Program-made: the position numbers and the translations under genes
Assembly (NCBI GenBank): GCA_900142905.1
Contig: FSRV01000002.1
Span: forward strand, 434,001 to 498,000
Length of the DNA stretch: 64,000 nucleotides
Reading direction: 5' to 3'
DNA from: Burkholderia sp. GAS332
GTDB taxonomy: Bacteria > Pseudomonadota > Gammaproteobacteria > Burkholderiales > Burkholderiaceae
The notes under the pieces: model-generated
What the model was told of the DNA's origin: nothing
The model's database searches: none
The model's input: only the letters and a program-made list of their open reading frames with translations
In this document: positions 42,956 to 51,420 of the stretch, piece after piece
Position numbering within the stretch: the stretch's first letter is position 1
Layout of the letters: each line of letters opens with the position of its first letter

Positions 42956-43462
42956 ATGAACCGCCCGGCGCCACTTACGCTAAACGTCAACGGCGCGACG
43001 CATCGTGTCAACGCCGCCGCCGACACGCCGCTGCTTTATCTGCTGCGTAACGACCTGGCGTTGAACGGTCCGAAATTCGGCTGCGGCCTCGGTGAATGCG
43101 GTGCGTGTACGGTCTTACTCGACGGCATGCCGACGCGTTCATGCGTGACGACCGCGAAGGTTGCATTGGGGCGTGAGATCACCACGCTCGAAGGACTGGG
43201 TACGCGTGCCGCGCTGCATCCCGTGCAGCAGGCGTTTATCGACGAACAGGCCGCGCAGTGCGGCTATTGCCTGAACGGCATGATCATGACCGCCAAAGCG
43301 TTGCTCGATCGCGATCCGCATCCGAGCGTCGAGACGATTCGGCGGGAGCTGTCGCGCAACCTCTGCCGCTGCGGGACGCATGTCGAGATCGTGCGTGCGG
43401 TGCAGCGCGCGGCCGAATTGCTCGCTGCCCAGTCGGCGTTGCCTAACGGAGTGCATGCATGA
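42956..43462 (+). CDS. nicA: NicA-like [2Fe-2S] subunit of a molybdenum hydroxylase
   Basis: 168 residues. It carries both [2Fe-2S] sites of the xanthine-dehydrogenase small subunit: plant-ferredoxin type C43, C48, C51, C63 (FGCGLGECGACTVLL ... SC) and C102, C105, C137, C139 (QCGYCLNGMI ... NLCRCG). Size and partner match nicotinate dehydrogenase NicA. A GTG five codons upstream is an alternative start. The stop overlaps the large-subunit ATG. It passes electrons from the Mo site to the haem domain of the partner. Similar pairs act on isoquinoline or aldehydes, so the substrate comes from context. Confidence 0.88.
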   Translation: MNRPAPLTLNVNGATHRVNAAADTPLLYLLRNDLALNGPKFGCGLGECGACTVLLDGMPTRSCVTTAKVALGREITTLEGLGTRAALHPVQQAFIDEQAAQCGYCLNGMIMTAKALLDRDPHPSVETIRRELSRNLCRCGTHVEIVRAVQRAAELLAAQSALPNGVHA

Positions 43463-46400
43463 CGGGGCCGGATTTCAGCGTCGATCGACGTGCCGCGCCG
43501 CTATCGCGGCAGCAGCTCTATGACGCGCAGAATGTGCTCATCATCACGCGGCCGCCGCAAGCGCCCGTGAAACCGGCGATCGGTCAGCCGGGGTCGCGTT
43601 CGTCGTTTGTGCCAACCGATGCGGACATGTTTCTCGTGGTGCGCGGCGACGGCAGCGTGGTGGCGTTCAACGGTCACGTCGATCTCGGTACCGGCATCGG
43701 CACGGCACTCGCGCAGATCGTCGCGGAAGAACTGGATGTGCCGTTGACGCGCGTGTCGCTCGTGCTCGGCCACACCAGCGAAGCGCCGAATCAAGGGCCG
43801 ACGATTGCAAGCGCGACGATCCAGATATCGGCGGTGCCGTTACGGCATGCAGCGGCGCAAGCGCGGCAATTTCTGCTGGCGGAAGCGGCGGCGCGTCTTA
43901 GCCTGAGCGCCGAGCAACTGGACGTGCGAGACGGTGTGATCGTTCAGCGCGCCGACCACACTGCAAAAGGCCTGAGCTACGGCGAATTGATTGCCGGGCG
44001 GCGCATCGAATTGACGCTGTCTACTGATGCCCCTTTGAAATCGCCGGACGCGTACAAGATTGTCGGCAAGAGCACGCCACGTATTGATATCCCGGCGAAG
44101 GCAACCGGCGAATTGAGTTTCGTGCATGACGTGCGCGTGCCGGGCATGCTGCACGGCCGCGTTGTGCGGCCGCCTTATGCGGGTATCGCACAGGGCGACT
44201 TCATGGGCAACAGTCTGGTTCACGTCGATGAGGCGTCGATCAGTGATTTGCCCGGCATCGTCAAAGTCGTGGTGATTCGCGATTTCGTCGGCATCGTGGC
44301 TGAGCGCGAAGAGGTCGCTCAGCAGGCGGTGAAACGGCTGAATGTGAAGTGGAAACCTGTCGAGGGTTTGCCACCGCTCGAAACCAGTGAGGACGTGGAA
44401 GCTGCGCTAAGAGCGAATCCGGCCACACGACGCGATCTGGTGATCGAGGGCGATATCGACGCGGCACTCGCGCAAGACCCTGCTCGAACGCTGAAACGCA
44501 CGTACGTATGGCCGTTTCAGATGCATGCGTCGATCGGGCCGTCGTGCGCGGTGGCCGACTATCGGGATGAGAAGCTGAAAGTCTGGTCGGGCACGCAGAA
44601 TCCCCATTCGTTGCGTGCCGATCTCGCCTTGCTGATGGCGCTGGACGAAGCGCACATCGAAATCGTGCGCATGGAAGCAGCAGGCTGCTATGGCCGCAAT
44701 TGCGCGGACGATGTCGCCGCCGACGCCGCATTGTTATCGCGCGCGACCGGCAGTCCGGTGCGTGTGCAACTATCGCGCGAAGACGAGCATGCATGGGAGC
44801 CCAAGGGCGCCGCGCAATTGATGGACGTGCGCGGCGCTTTAGGTGCGGAAGGCGAACTCGCGGCGTACGACTTCGCGACGCGCTATCCATCGAACGATGC
44901 GCCCACGTTAGCGCTGCTGCTCACCGGGACGCTCTCCGCGCAGCCGCAGGTGTTCGAAATGGGTGACCGCACGGCCGTGCCACCGTACGATTACCGGACC
45001 ATGCGGATTGTCTGCGACGACACGCCGCCGATCGTGCGCGCGTCGTGGCTGCGGGGCGTGTCCGCGTTGCCGAACACGTTCGCGCACGAGTCGTTCATCG
45101 ACGAACTTGCGGCTGAAGCGGGCGTCGATCCCGTCGAGTTTCGGCTCAAGCATCTCACTGATCCGCGTGCGATTGATCTCGTCAAGGCAGTGGCCGAGAA
45201 AGCGGGTTGGGCGCCCCGTAACGTTGCATTGGAAGAGGCTCGGGAAGAGGGCGATATTGCGCGGGGCAGAGGCTTTGCTTATGCCCGCTACGTGCATAGC
45301 AAATTTCCCGGCTTCGGCGCGGCGTGGTCTGCGTGGGTGGCAGACGTCGAGGTCAACCGCAAGAGCGGCGAACTCGCGGTGACCCGCGTGGTGGTCGGCC
45401 AGGACACCGGCACGATGGTGAATCCTGACGGCGTGCGTCACCAGATACACGGCAATGTGATCCAGGCAACCAGCCGCGCGCTGAAAGAACGCGTGACGTT
45501 TGGAGACAACGCGGTCACGAGTCAGGAGTGGGGCGCATATCCGATCCTGACGTTCCGTGAAGTGCCGGTGATCGACGTGGTGATGATGCCGCGCCACGGC
45601 GAGCCGCCGATGGGCACCGGCGAATCGGCTTCGCTGCCAGGCGCCGCGGCGATAGCCAACGCGCTGTACGACGCGACAGGTGTGCGTTTTCGCAGACCGC
45701 CGTTCACGCCTGAGACAATTCGCGCCGCACTCGCCGACGCGAAAGCGGAAGAAGCGGCGGCGCGTAGAAAGAAACGCTGGCGGCTCGGGTTTCTCGGCGC
45801 AATTGCCGCGGGTGCAGCCGGCTGGCTAGGTGCGTTGGCGTTGACGCCACAAGCCATTGCGCCGATTACGCCACCGTTCGCGAGCGCGTTTGCGCCCGAA
45901 CTGGTGGCGCGCGGCAAACTGCTCGCGGCACTGGGCAATTGCGCGGTTTGCCATACCGCGCACAACGGCGTGCCGAATGCGGGCGGCAAACCGCTCGATA
46001 CGCCATTCGGCACTGTCTATAGCACCAACATCACGCCCGATGGGCAGACGGGCATCGGCACGTGGTCGCTCGACGCATTCGTGCGGGCGATGCGCGAAGG
46101 TATTAGCCGCGACGGGCATCGTCTGTATCCTGTGTTTCCCTACACATCGTTCAGGAACACGTCCGACGACGATCTGAAAGCGCTCTACGCGTACCTGATG
46201 GCGCAAACGCCGGTACGTTCCCGTCCGCCGGAAACGAAGCTGGCCTACCCGTTCAGTGTGCGTCCGTTGATGGCCGTATGGAATGGACTGTTCCTCGGGC
46301 GCAATACGTTGACTGCCAGCGCGACGCAAAGTGCGCAATGGAATCGCGGGGCGTATCTCGTGAACGGTCTCGGCCATTGCAGCGCATGCCATACCCCGCG

Positions 46401-47070
46401 CAATGCATTCGGCGCTGAGAAAACCGGCGCGGAATTTATGGGCGGTGGCATGGCGGAGGGATGGGAAGCGCCGGCGCTGTCGACGCTTTCCAACGCACCC
46501 GTGCCCTGGAGCGAAGACGAACTGTTCAGCTATCTGCGCTACGGTCACGCGCCGCTGCATGGCGTAGCGGCCGGGCCGATGGCGCCGGTCGTCAACGATC
46601 TGGCGGCGCTGCCGGACAGCGACATTCGCGCGATGGCCACGTATCTGGCGTCTTTGAGTCCTCTCGAGCCCAACGCCGATCCCGTGGCGCTGGCGCGTCA
46701 GTACGAGCAGGCCAGCACGATTACAGGGGCGACGACAGGCCTCGGTGCACGCCTCTTCGACGGAGCGTGTGCTGCCTGTCATCACACTGGCAGCGGGCCG
46801 CAATTGTTCGGTGCGCATCCATCGTTGGCGCTTAACACGAATCTGCACAGCACGACGCCTGATAATCTGATTCGCGTGATTCTCGATGGTATCGGCTCGC
46901 CTGCGCGCCCCGAACTCGGTACGATGCCGGCTTACCGGGACAGTTTCAACGATGCCCAGGTCGCCGAGCTCGTTTCATACCTGCGTCAGCAGTTCGCCGG
47001 CGGCAAGCCGGCATGGCAGGACGTCACGGCGAGCGTCGCCAGAATTCGCGCGACGCCGCGGGCAGAGTGA
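43459..47070 (+). CDS. nicB: NicB-like molybdopterin hydroxylase fused to a triple haem-c domain
   Basis: 1203 residues. Residues 1-~760 form the Mo-cofactor part in the IorB/NicB-type order (VVAFNGHVDLGTGIGTALAQIVAEEL, WPFQMHASIGPSCAVADY, GYEC-like AAGCYGRNCADDVAADAALL, PPMGTGESASLPGAAAIANAL with the Glu base expected here). One membrane helix follows (~775-795, GFLGAIAAGAAGWLGALAL). Three CxxCH haem sites then follow at C828-A-V-C-H, C974-S-A-C-H and C1104-A-A-C-H. It hydroxylates the ring with water-derived oxygen and delivers electrons to the respiratory chain. Length and layout match Pseudomonas NicB (nicotinate to 6-hydroxynicotinate). No FAD subunit is needed or present. Confidence 0.88.
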   Translation: MTGPDFSVDRRAAPLSRQQLYDAQNVLIITRPPQAPVKPAIGQPGSRSSFVPTDADMFLVVRGDGSVVAFNGHVDLGTGIGTALAQIVAEELDVPLTRVSLVLGHTSEAPNQGPTIASATIQISAVPLRHAAAQARQFLLAEAAARLSLSAEQLDVRDGVIVQRADHTAKGLSYGELIAGRRIELTLSTDAPLKSPDAYKIVGKSTPRIDIPAKATGELSFVHDVRVPGMLHGRVVRPPYAGIAQGDFMGNSLVHVDEASISDLPGIVKVVVIRDFVGIVAEREEVAQQAVKRLNVKWKPVEGLPPLETSEDVEAALRANPATRRDLVIEGDIDAALAQDPARTLKRTYVWPFQMHASIGPSCAVADYRDEKLKVWSGTQNPHSLRADLALLMALDEAHIEIVRMEAAGCYGRNCADDVAADAALLSRATGSPVRVQLSREDEHAWEPKGAAQLMDVRGALGAEGELAAYDFATRYPSNDAPTLALLLTGTLSAQPQVFEMGDRTAVPPYDYRTMRIVCDDTPPIVRASWLRGVSALPNTFAHESFIDELAAEAGVDPVEFRLKHLTDPRAIDLVKAVAEKAGWAPRNVALEEAREEGDIARGRGFAYARYVHSKFPGFGAAWSAWVADVEVNRKSGELAVTRVVVGQDTGTMVNPDGVRHQIHGNVIQATSRALKERVTFGDNAVTSQEWGAYPILTFREVPVIDVVMMPRHGEPPMGTGESASLPGAAAIANALYDATGVRFRRPPFTPETIRAALADAKAEEAAARRKKRWRLGFLGAIAAGAAGWLGALALTPQAIAPITPPFASAFAPELVARGKLLAALGNCAVCHTAHNGVPNAGGKPLDTPFGTVYSTNITPDGQTGIGTWSLDAFVRAMREGISRDGHRLYPVFPYTSFRNTSDDDLKALYAYLMAQTPVRSRPPETKLAYPFSVRPLMAVWNGLFLGRNTLTASATQSAQWNRGAYLVNGLGHCSACHTPRNAFGAEKTGAEFMGGGMAEGWEAPALSTLSNAPVPWSEDELFSYLRYGHAPLHGVAAGPMAPVVNDLAALPDSDIRAMATYLASLSPLEPNADPVALARQYEQASTITGATTGLGARLFDGACAACHHTGSGPQLFGAHPSLALNTNLHSTTPDNLIRVILDGIGSPARPELGTMPAYRDSFNDAQVAELVSYLRQQFAGGKPAWQDVTASVARIRATPRAE

Positions 47071-47225
47071 AATCGCCAAACGCATGGCAGCACGGTTTGC
47101 AGCACCACTCGCAGCACTGTTCGTGATACGGCTTGCAACACAGCTCGTCGAACGAATCGCGAGACACTTGAACGCTTTATAAGAACGACCGCATTCCCGC
47201 AATCCTTTTGATAACGGAGAAACGC

Positions 47226-48434
47226 ATGACCACGCGCGCAGGATGGATCACTCGCCTTACGGTTTCAACGGTTCTATCGCTTGCTGCTGTTGGCGCGAGC
47301 GCCCAGCAGACCATCAAGATTGGCGAAATCAACAGCTACAAAGCGCAGCCTGCCTTTCTCGGGCCTTACAAGAACGGCTGGAATCTGGCGCTCGACCAGG
47401 TGAATGCGGCGGGCGGCGTACTTGGCAAACAGCTCGAAGTGGTGTCGCGCGACGACAACGGCAATCCGGGCGACACGATCCGCGTCGCGCAGGAGTTGAT
47501 TGCACGTGAGCAGGTGCAATTGCTGTTCGGTGGTTTCCTGTCGAACACGGGACTTGCGCTGACCGATTTCGCGAAGCAGAAGAAGATTTTCTTCCTCGCG
47601 GCCGAGCCGCTAACGGACAAGATCGTTTGGGCCGACGGCAACAAATACACGTACCGTCTGCGTCCTTCGACGTATATGCAGGTGGCGATGCTGGTGCCGG
47701 AGGCGGTGAAGTTGAAGAAGAAGCGCTGGGCGCTGGTGTATCCGAACTACGAGTACGGGCAATCGGCGGTGGCGACGTTCAAGAAGCTGATGATGGCGGC
47801 GCAGCCGGATGTGCAGTTTGTCGCTGAACAGGCGACGCCGTTGGGCAATGTCGATGCAGGCGCGGTGTCGCAGGCGATTGCCGACGCGAAGCCGGATGCG
47901 ATTTTCAACGTGCTGTTTGGCGCCGATCTTGGCAAGTTTGTGCGTGAGGGCAATACGCGGGGGTTGTTCAAGGATATCAGCGTGGTTTCGTTGCTGACGG
48001 GCGAGCCGGACTATCTTGATCCGTTGGGTGCGGAGGCGCCGACGGGGTGGATTGTGACGGGCTACCCGTGGTATTCGATCGATACGGCGGCGAACAAGAA
48101 GTTTGTCGATGCGTATCAGGCGAAGTATCACGATTATCCGCGACTGGGGTCGGTGGTGGGGTATTCGGCGTTGATGTCGATTGCGGCGGGGATCAAGAAG
48201 GCTGGGTCTACGGACCCGGATAAGCTCGCTGCCGCGTTTAAGGGGCTAGGGGTTGAGACGCCCTTCGGGCCGATTACTTATCGGGCGCAGGATAATCAGT
48301 CGACGATGGGGGCTTTTGTTGGGGTTACCGGGCTTAAGGATGGCAAAGGTGTCATGACTTCTTATCGGTATATTGATGGGGCTAGTGTGCAGCCGTCGGA
48401 TGCTGATGTTAAGAAGTTTAGGCCTGCAGAGTGA
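47226..48434 (+). CDS. ABC transporter substrate-binding protein (branched-chain amino-acid type)
   Basis: 402 residues, periplasmic. A signal (MTTRAGWITRLTVSTVLSLAAVGASAQ) precedes a type I periplasmic-binding fold: IKIGEINSYKAQPAFLGPYKNGWNLALDQVNAAGGVLGKQLEVVSRDDNGNPGDTIRVAQELI, then LLFGGFLSNTGLALTDFAKQKKIFFLAAEP. Such proteins in this family bind amino acids, amides or aromatic acids. It should serve the fused LivHM/LivG/LivF system of the cluster. GGAGAAACGC precedes the ATG; a start 18 bases earlier is possible. Codons become T-richer towards the end, where the gene meets the repeat arm. Confidence 0.9.
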   Translation: MTTRAGWITRLTVSTVLSLAAVGASAQQTIKIGEINSYKAQPAFLGPYKNGWNLALDQVNAAGGVLGKQLEVVSRDDNGNPGDTIRVAQELIAREQVQLLFGGFLSNTGLALTDFAKQKKIFFLAAEPLTDKIVWADGNKYTYRLRPSTYMQVAMLVPEAVKLKKKRWALVYPNYEYGQSAVATFKKLMMAAQPDVQFVAEQATPLGNVDAGAVSQAIADAKPDAIFNVLFGADLGKFVREGNTRGLFKDISVVSLLTGEPDYLDPLGAEAPTGWIVTGYPWYSIDTAANKKFVDAYQAKYHDYPRLGSVVGYSALMSIAAGIKKAGSTDPDKLAAAFKGLGVETPFGPITYRAQDNQSTMGAFVGVTGLKDGKGVMTSYRYIDGASVQPSDADVKKFRPAE

Positions 48435-48439
48435 GGTTT

Positions 48440-48715
48440 TTTTTGCCTTCGCGGCGCTTTTTGGTTGTGCTTTTATGGTGTTGGCCTTTCCTTGATTTGA
48501 TATTGGTTTATTAGCGTTGCCCCTGTGCGGGGCGGCACCTACTTCTCTTTGCCGCCGCAAAGAGAAGTAGGCAAGAGAAAGCGGCTAGAGACCCCTGCTA
48601 AGCGGGTCCCTCGCACAGTTACGGTAGTGGTGCATCTGGAATCTGTGCCCTCGCACATTCGGCGCAAGTGACAAGGCAGTCATACTTCCGGCGGCGCTGC
48701 GCGCGCCGACGCGGT
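48440..48715 (-). repeat. dispersed repeat arm, copy D (- orientation)
   Basis: Left arm of the second composite element. It has GGCCTTTCCTTG tail units, CCCCTGTGCGGGG, the hairpin at 48538-48571, CCTGCTAAGCGGGTC and the CTTCCGGCGGCGCTGCGCGC head. Compared with the other copies the stem differs at one position on each side (CTTCTCTTT with AAAGAGAAG instead of CTTTTCTTT with AAAGAAAAG), a compensatory pair that keeps the helix. Confidence 0.85.
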
Positions 48716-49182
48716 ACTTCAGAATCCCCCCCGCCGTTTTGCGCTCAGCGGCATTTCACAAAGCTGCCTGCTGTATTCGATGCCCACAGCGCCTCATAAA
48801 GCCGCTCGCCGTATCCGAAGTGCGTGACGCCGCACAAAGCCGCTTGCCGCATTCGAAGCTCGTGACACCTAACAAAGCTGCTTGCCGTATTAGAAGTGTG
48901 TGGCACTTCACGAGGCCGCATGCCGTAGTCGATGCTCGGGGTACTTCACCAGGCCGCCTGTCGTGCTTGATGTTTGTGAGATTCTGAAGGGCAGCCTGCC
49001 GTTTTCAGCGCCCAGTCGCACTTCGTATGCGACTAGTCCTGTGGGGCGCGGGAGGCGATTCCGAGACGCTGGGTCCGTTGGCATTTCGCCGAGGCGAAGC
49101 CGACGGCCCCCACCAACTCCAAACGAAGCCATGGGTTTGCATGATGAACCCATCCGGCGAGCACGTAGTGCGAGGCGGGAAG
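48716..49182. repeat. core of composite repeat 2, with 38-bp tandem units
   Basis: Seven units of exactly 38 bases start at 48758, 48796, 48834, 48872, 48910, 48948 and 48986 (consensus start ACAAAGCCGCTTGCCGTATT, then CGAAGTGCGTGACACTTC). The flanks resemble the core at 26346-26559: CGGTACTTCAGAATCC on the left and CGCCGAGGCGAAGCCGACGG on the right. Short open frames here encode Arg/Ala/Cys-rich repeats and are not treated as genes. Confidence 0.8.
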
Positions 49183-49475
49183 TATGAGCGCCTTGTCACT
49201 GACGCCGAATGTGCGAGAGCACAGATTCCAGATGCACCACTACCGCGACTGCGCGAGGGACCCGCTTAGCAGGGGGGTCGAGCCGCTTTCTTTTGCCTAT
49301 CTTTTCTTTGCGGCGGCAAAGAAAAGTAGGTGCCGCCCCGCACAGGGGCAACGCTAATAGACCAATAAGAAATCAAGGAGAGGCCAAAAAGTCAGATCAA
49401 GGAGAGGCCAAAAAGTCAGATCAAGGAAAGGCCAACGCCGCAGGCGTACAGACAAAAGCGCCGCGCAGGCCAAAA
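49183..49475 (+). repeat. dispersed repeat arm, copy E (+ orientation)
   Basis: Right arm of the second composite element, closest to copy A. It has CTTGTCACTGACGCCGAATG, CAGATGCACCACTACCG, a hairpin at 49296-49330 (one bulged T), CCCCGCACAGGGGCAACGC, and a tail in which AAGGAGAGGCCAAAAAGTCA occurs twice in tandem before the AAGGCCAACGCCGCAGGC unit. Confidence 0.85.
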
Positions 49476-49477
49476 CC

Positions 49478-49729
49478 CTATTCCTCTGCATCATGCTCAA
49501 TCACAAACCGCCTCAAATAAGCCAGCACAGCGGCTTCCACACCCCGATGATCAGCGGTACTCTTCGACCCCGCATTTTCCTCATCGCCAAACAACGAGGA
49601 CGGCGCATTATGCACATCCACTTCCTGGCCTTCGCGAAACACGCGAATCTCGTGAACGTCTTCAGCATACTCGGCAACCCAATGCACGCCTTCGATATGC
49701 GCGCCCGCGCGAACGGTAGGTATCTTCAT
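49478..49729 (-). CDS. small conserved protein of unknown function
   Basis: 83 residues, acidic, soluble (MKIPTVRAGAHIEGVHWVAEYAEDVHEIRVFREGQEVDVHNAPSSLFGDEENAG ... AVLAYLRRFVIEHDAEE). GGGAGACTTCC precedes the ATG on the minus strand, which decides against the longer frame. Codon bias is consistent with coding. No family is recognised. Its 3' end touches the repeat tail, and it lies downstream of the transaminase on the same strand with a 310-base gap. Confidence 0.6.
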   Translation of the reverse strand: MKIPTVRAGAHIEGVHWVAEYAEDVHEIRVFREGQEVDVHNAPSSLFGDEENAGSKSTADHRGVEAAVLAYLRRFVIEHDAEE

Positions 49730-50040
49730 GGAAGTCTCCCGTCGGGCCGGACCACGGCGCCAACCCTTGCCATCACCATACGCCGTCCAGGCGCGAGGCG
49801 CGAGCCTTCCAGGGCAATTTCCTGAAGTTTCGCTGCGTTGCAATGAGCTTCCCCAGGCCGGGGAATTCATCAAGGAACAGGTCGATAAGGCGCGCGCCAG
49901 GCAAGTACGGCGTCAGGTCGGCCAAGCAGCCGATAGCAATCGGCCAGTTGGAAGCACGCCATGCAGGCGTTGCCGCCGCATTCGCGCTGATGCCAATGCG
50001 GCGCGCGCACCCCCATGCGCGCCGCATCTCGCCTGCAGTC
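49730..50040. other. 311-base interval downstream of the transaminase gene
   Basis: No strong gene or terminator is seen. The best coding candidate is the 48-codon Cys-rich frame listed separately; longer overlapping frames on both strands look like shadows. Confidence 0.45.
49870..50016 (-). CDS. possible 48-residue cysteine-rich protein
   Basis: Short frame beginning MGVRAPHW 24 bases after the transaminase stop, same strand. It holds C13, C18, C21 and C27 (HQRECGGNACMACFQLADC), which could bind metal, and ends in APYRPVP. The ribosome-binding site is poor. Overlapping frames of similar length exist, so coding is uncertain. Confidence 0.3.
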   Translation of the reverse strand: MGVRAPHWHQRECGGNACMACFQLADCYRLLGRPDAVLAWRAPYRPVP

Positions 50041-51369
50041 TTACTGCACCGTCGCCAGCACGTCGCCCACCGTCTTGAAGATGTGCGCGATCTGCTCTTC
50101 GTCGATGATGAGCGGCGGCGAGAACGCAAGGATGTCGCCCGTAAACCGCACCAGCACGCCCGCCTCGAAGCACTTCACGAACGCTTCGTAAGCACGCGCG
50201 CCCGGTGCGCCGTCGCGCGACTCGAGCTCGACGCCCGCAATCATGCCAAGGTTGCGAACGTCCTTCACATGCTTCGCGCCGCGCAGCGAGTGAGCAGCAG
50301 CTTCGAACTTCGGCGCCAACGTCGCCGCGCGCTCGAACAGGCCTTCACGGCGATACAGGTCGAGCGTCGCCACCGCGGCTGCGGCCGCGGCCGGGTGGGC
50401 CGAATACGTATAACCGTGGAACAACTCGATCGCGCCCTGCGCGCCGCTGTTGACGATCGTGTCGTGGATCGTGCGGCTCGCGGCCACCGCGCCCATCGGG
50501 ATCGCTGCGTTGTTGATCGCCTTGGCCATCGTGATCAGGTCCGGCGTCACGCCGAAGTATTCGCTCGCCGTCGCCTTGCCGACGCGGCCGAAAGCGGTAA
50601 TCACTTCGTCGAAAATCAACAGGATGCCGTGCTTCGTGCAAATCTCGCGCAGCTTCTGCAGATAGCCTTGCGGCGGAATCAGCACGCCCGTCGAGCCGGC
50701 CACCGGTTCGACGATCACCGCGGCGATCGTCGACGCATCGTGCAGCGTGACAATGCGCTCGAGTTCGTCGGCGAGATGCGCGCCCCAGGCGGGCTGGCCT
50801 TTCGAAAACGCGTTGTGTTCGAGGTTATGCGTGTGCGGCAGATGATCGACCGCCGGCAGCAGCGCGCCGGAGAACGTCTTGCGGTTCGGTGCGATGCCGC
50901 CGACCGAAATGCCGCCGAAGCCCACGCCGTGATAGCCGCGCTCGCGGCCGATCAGACGCGTGCGCTGGCCTTCGCCGCGCGAACGGTGGTACGCCAGCGC
51001 GATTTTCAGGGCGGTGTCGACCGATTCCGAGCCGGAGTTCGTGAAGAAGATGCGGTCGAGGCCGTTCGGCATCAATTCGGCGACTTTCGTGGCTGCTTCG
51101 AATGCCAGCGGGTGGCCCATCTGGAAGGTCGGCGCGAAATCGAGCGTGGACAGTTGCTGGGTGATCGCGGCGACGATTTCGTCGCGGCCGTGGCCAGCGT
51201 TCACGCACCAGAGGCCGGCGCAGCCGTCGAGCACTTCACGCCCGTCCGTGGTGCGGTAGTACATACCCTTGGCCGATTCCAGCATGCGCGGTGCCGCCTT
51301 GAACTGGCGGTTGGCGGTGAAGGGCATCCAGAAAGACGACAGGTCGTCGATGACGGGGCGCGAAGTCAT
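50041..51369 (-). CDS. omega-amino acid (beta-alanine):pyruvate transaminase, class III
   Basis: 442 residues, fold-type I PLP enzyme. DDLSSFWMPFTANRQFKAAPRM is the N-terminal signature of beta-alanine:pyruvate aminotransferases. FFTNSGSESVDTALKIAL is the phosphate-cup region, IFDEVITAFGRVGKATASEYFGVTPDLITMAKAINN contains the PLP Asp and Lys, and FHGYTYSAHPAAAAA follows. It transfers the amino group of an omega-amino acid to pyruvate. GAGGAG lies before the chosen ATG. It is divergent from a MocR regulator that itself has an aminotransferase domain and probably controls it. Confidence 0.92.
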   Translation of the reverse strand: MTSRPVIDDLSSFWMPFTANRQFKAAPRMLESAKGMYYRTTDGREVLDGCAGLWCVNAGHGRDEIVAAITQQLSTLDFAPTFQMGHPLAFEAATKVAELMPNGLDRIFFTNSGSESVDTALKIALAYHRSRGEGQRTRLIGRERGYHGVGFGGISVGGIAPNRKTFSGALLPAVDHLPHTHNLEHNAFSKGQPAWGAHLADELERIVTLHDASTIAAVIVEPVAGSTGVLIPPQGYLQKLREICTKHGILLIFDEVITAFGRVGKATASEYFGVTPDLITMAKAINNAAIPMGAVAASRTIHDTIVNSGAQGAIELFHGYTYSAHPAAAAAAVATLDLYRREGLFERAATLAPKFEAAAHSLRGAKHVKDVRNLGMIAGVELESRDGAPGARAYEAFVKCFEAGVLVRFTGDILAFSPPLIIDEEQIAHIFKTVGDVLATVQ

Positions 51370-51420
51370 GGTTTTCTCCTCGAAGTGGTCCCCCAAGGGA
51401 CTTCCGTTGGGGCATAGCCA

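Noticed and set aside
48758..49023. CRISPR array (38-bp units)
   Set aside because: No spacers; units are adjacent and diverged along their whole length, within a dispersed repeat.
49843..51417. Long plus-strand frame (524 codons) opposite the transaminase
   Set aside because: Arg-rich composition with no domain; the minus strand encodes a clear class III transaminase.
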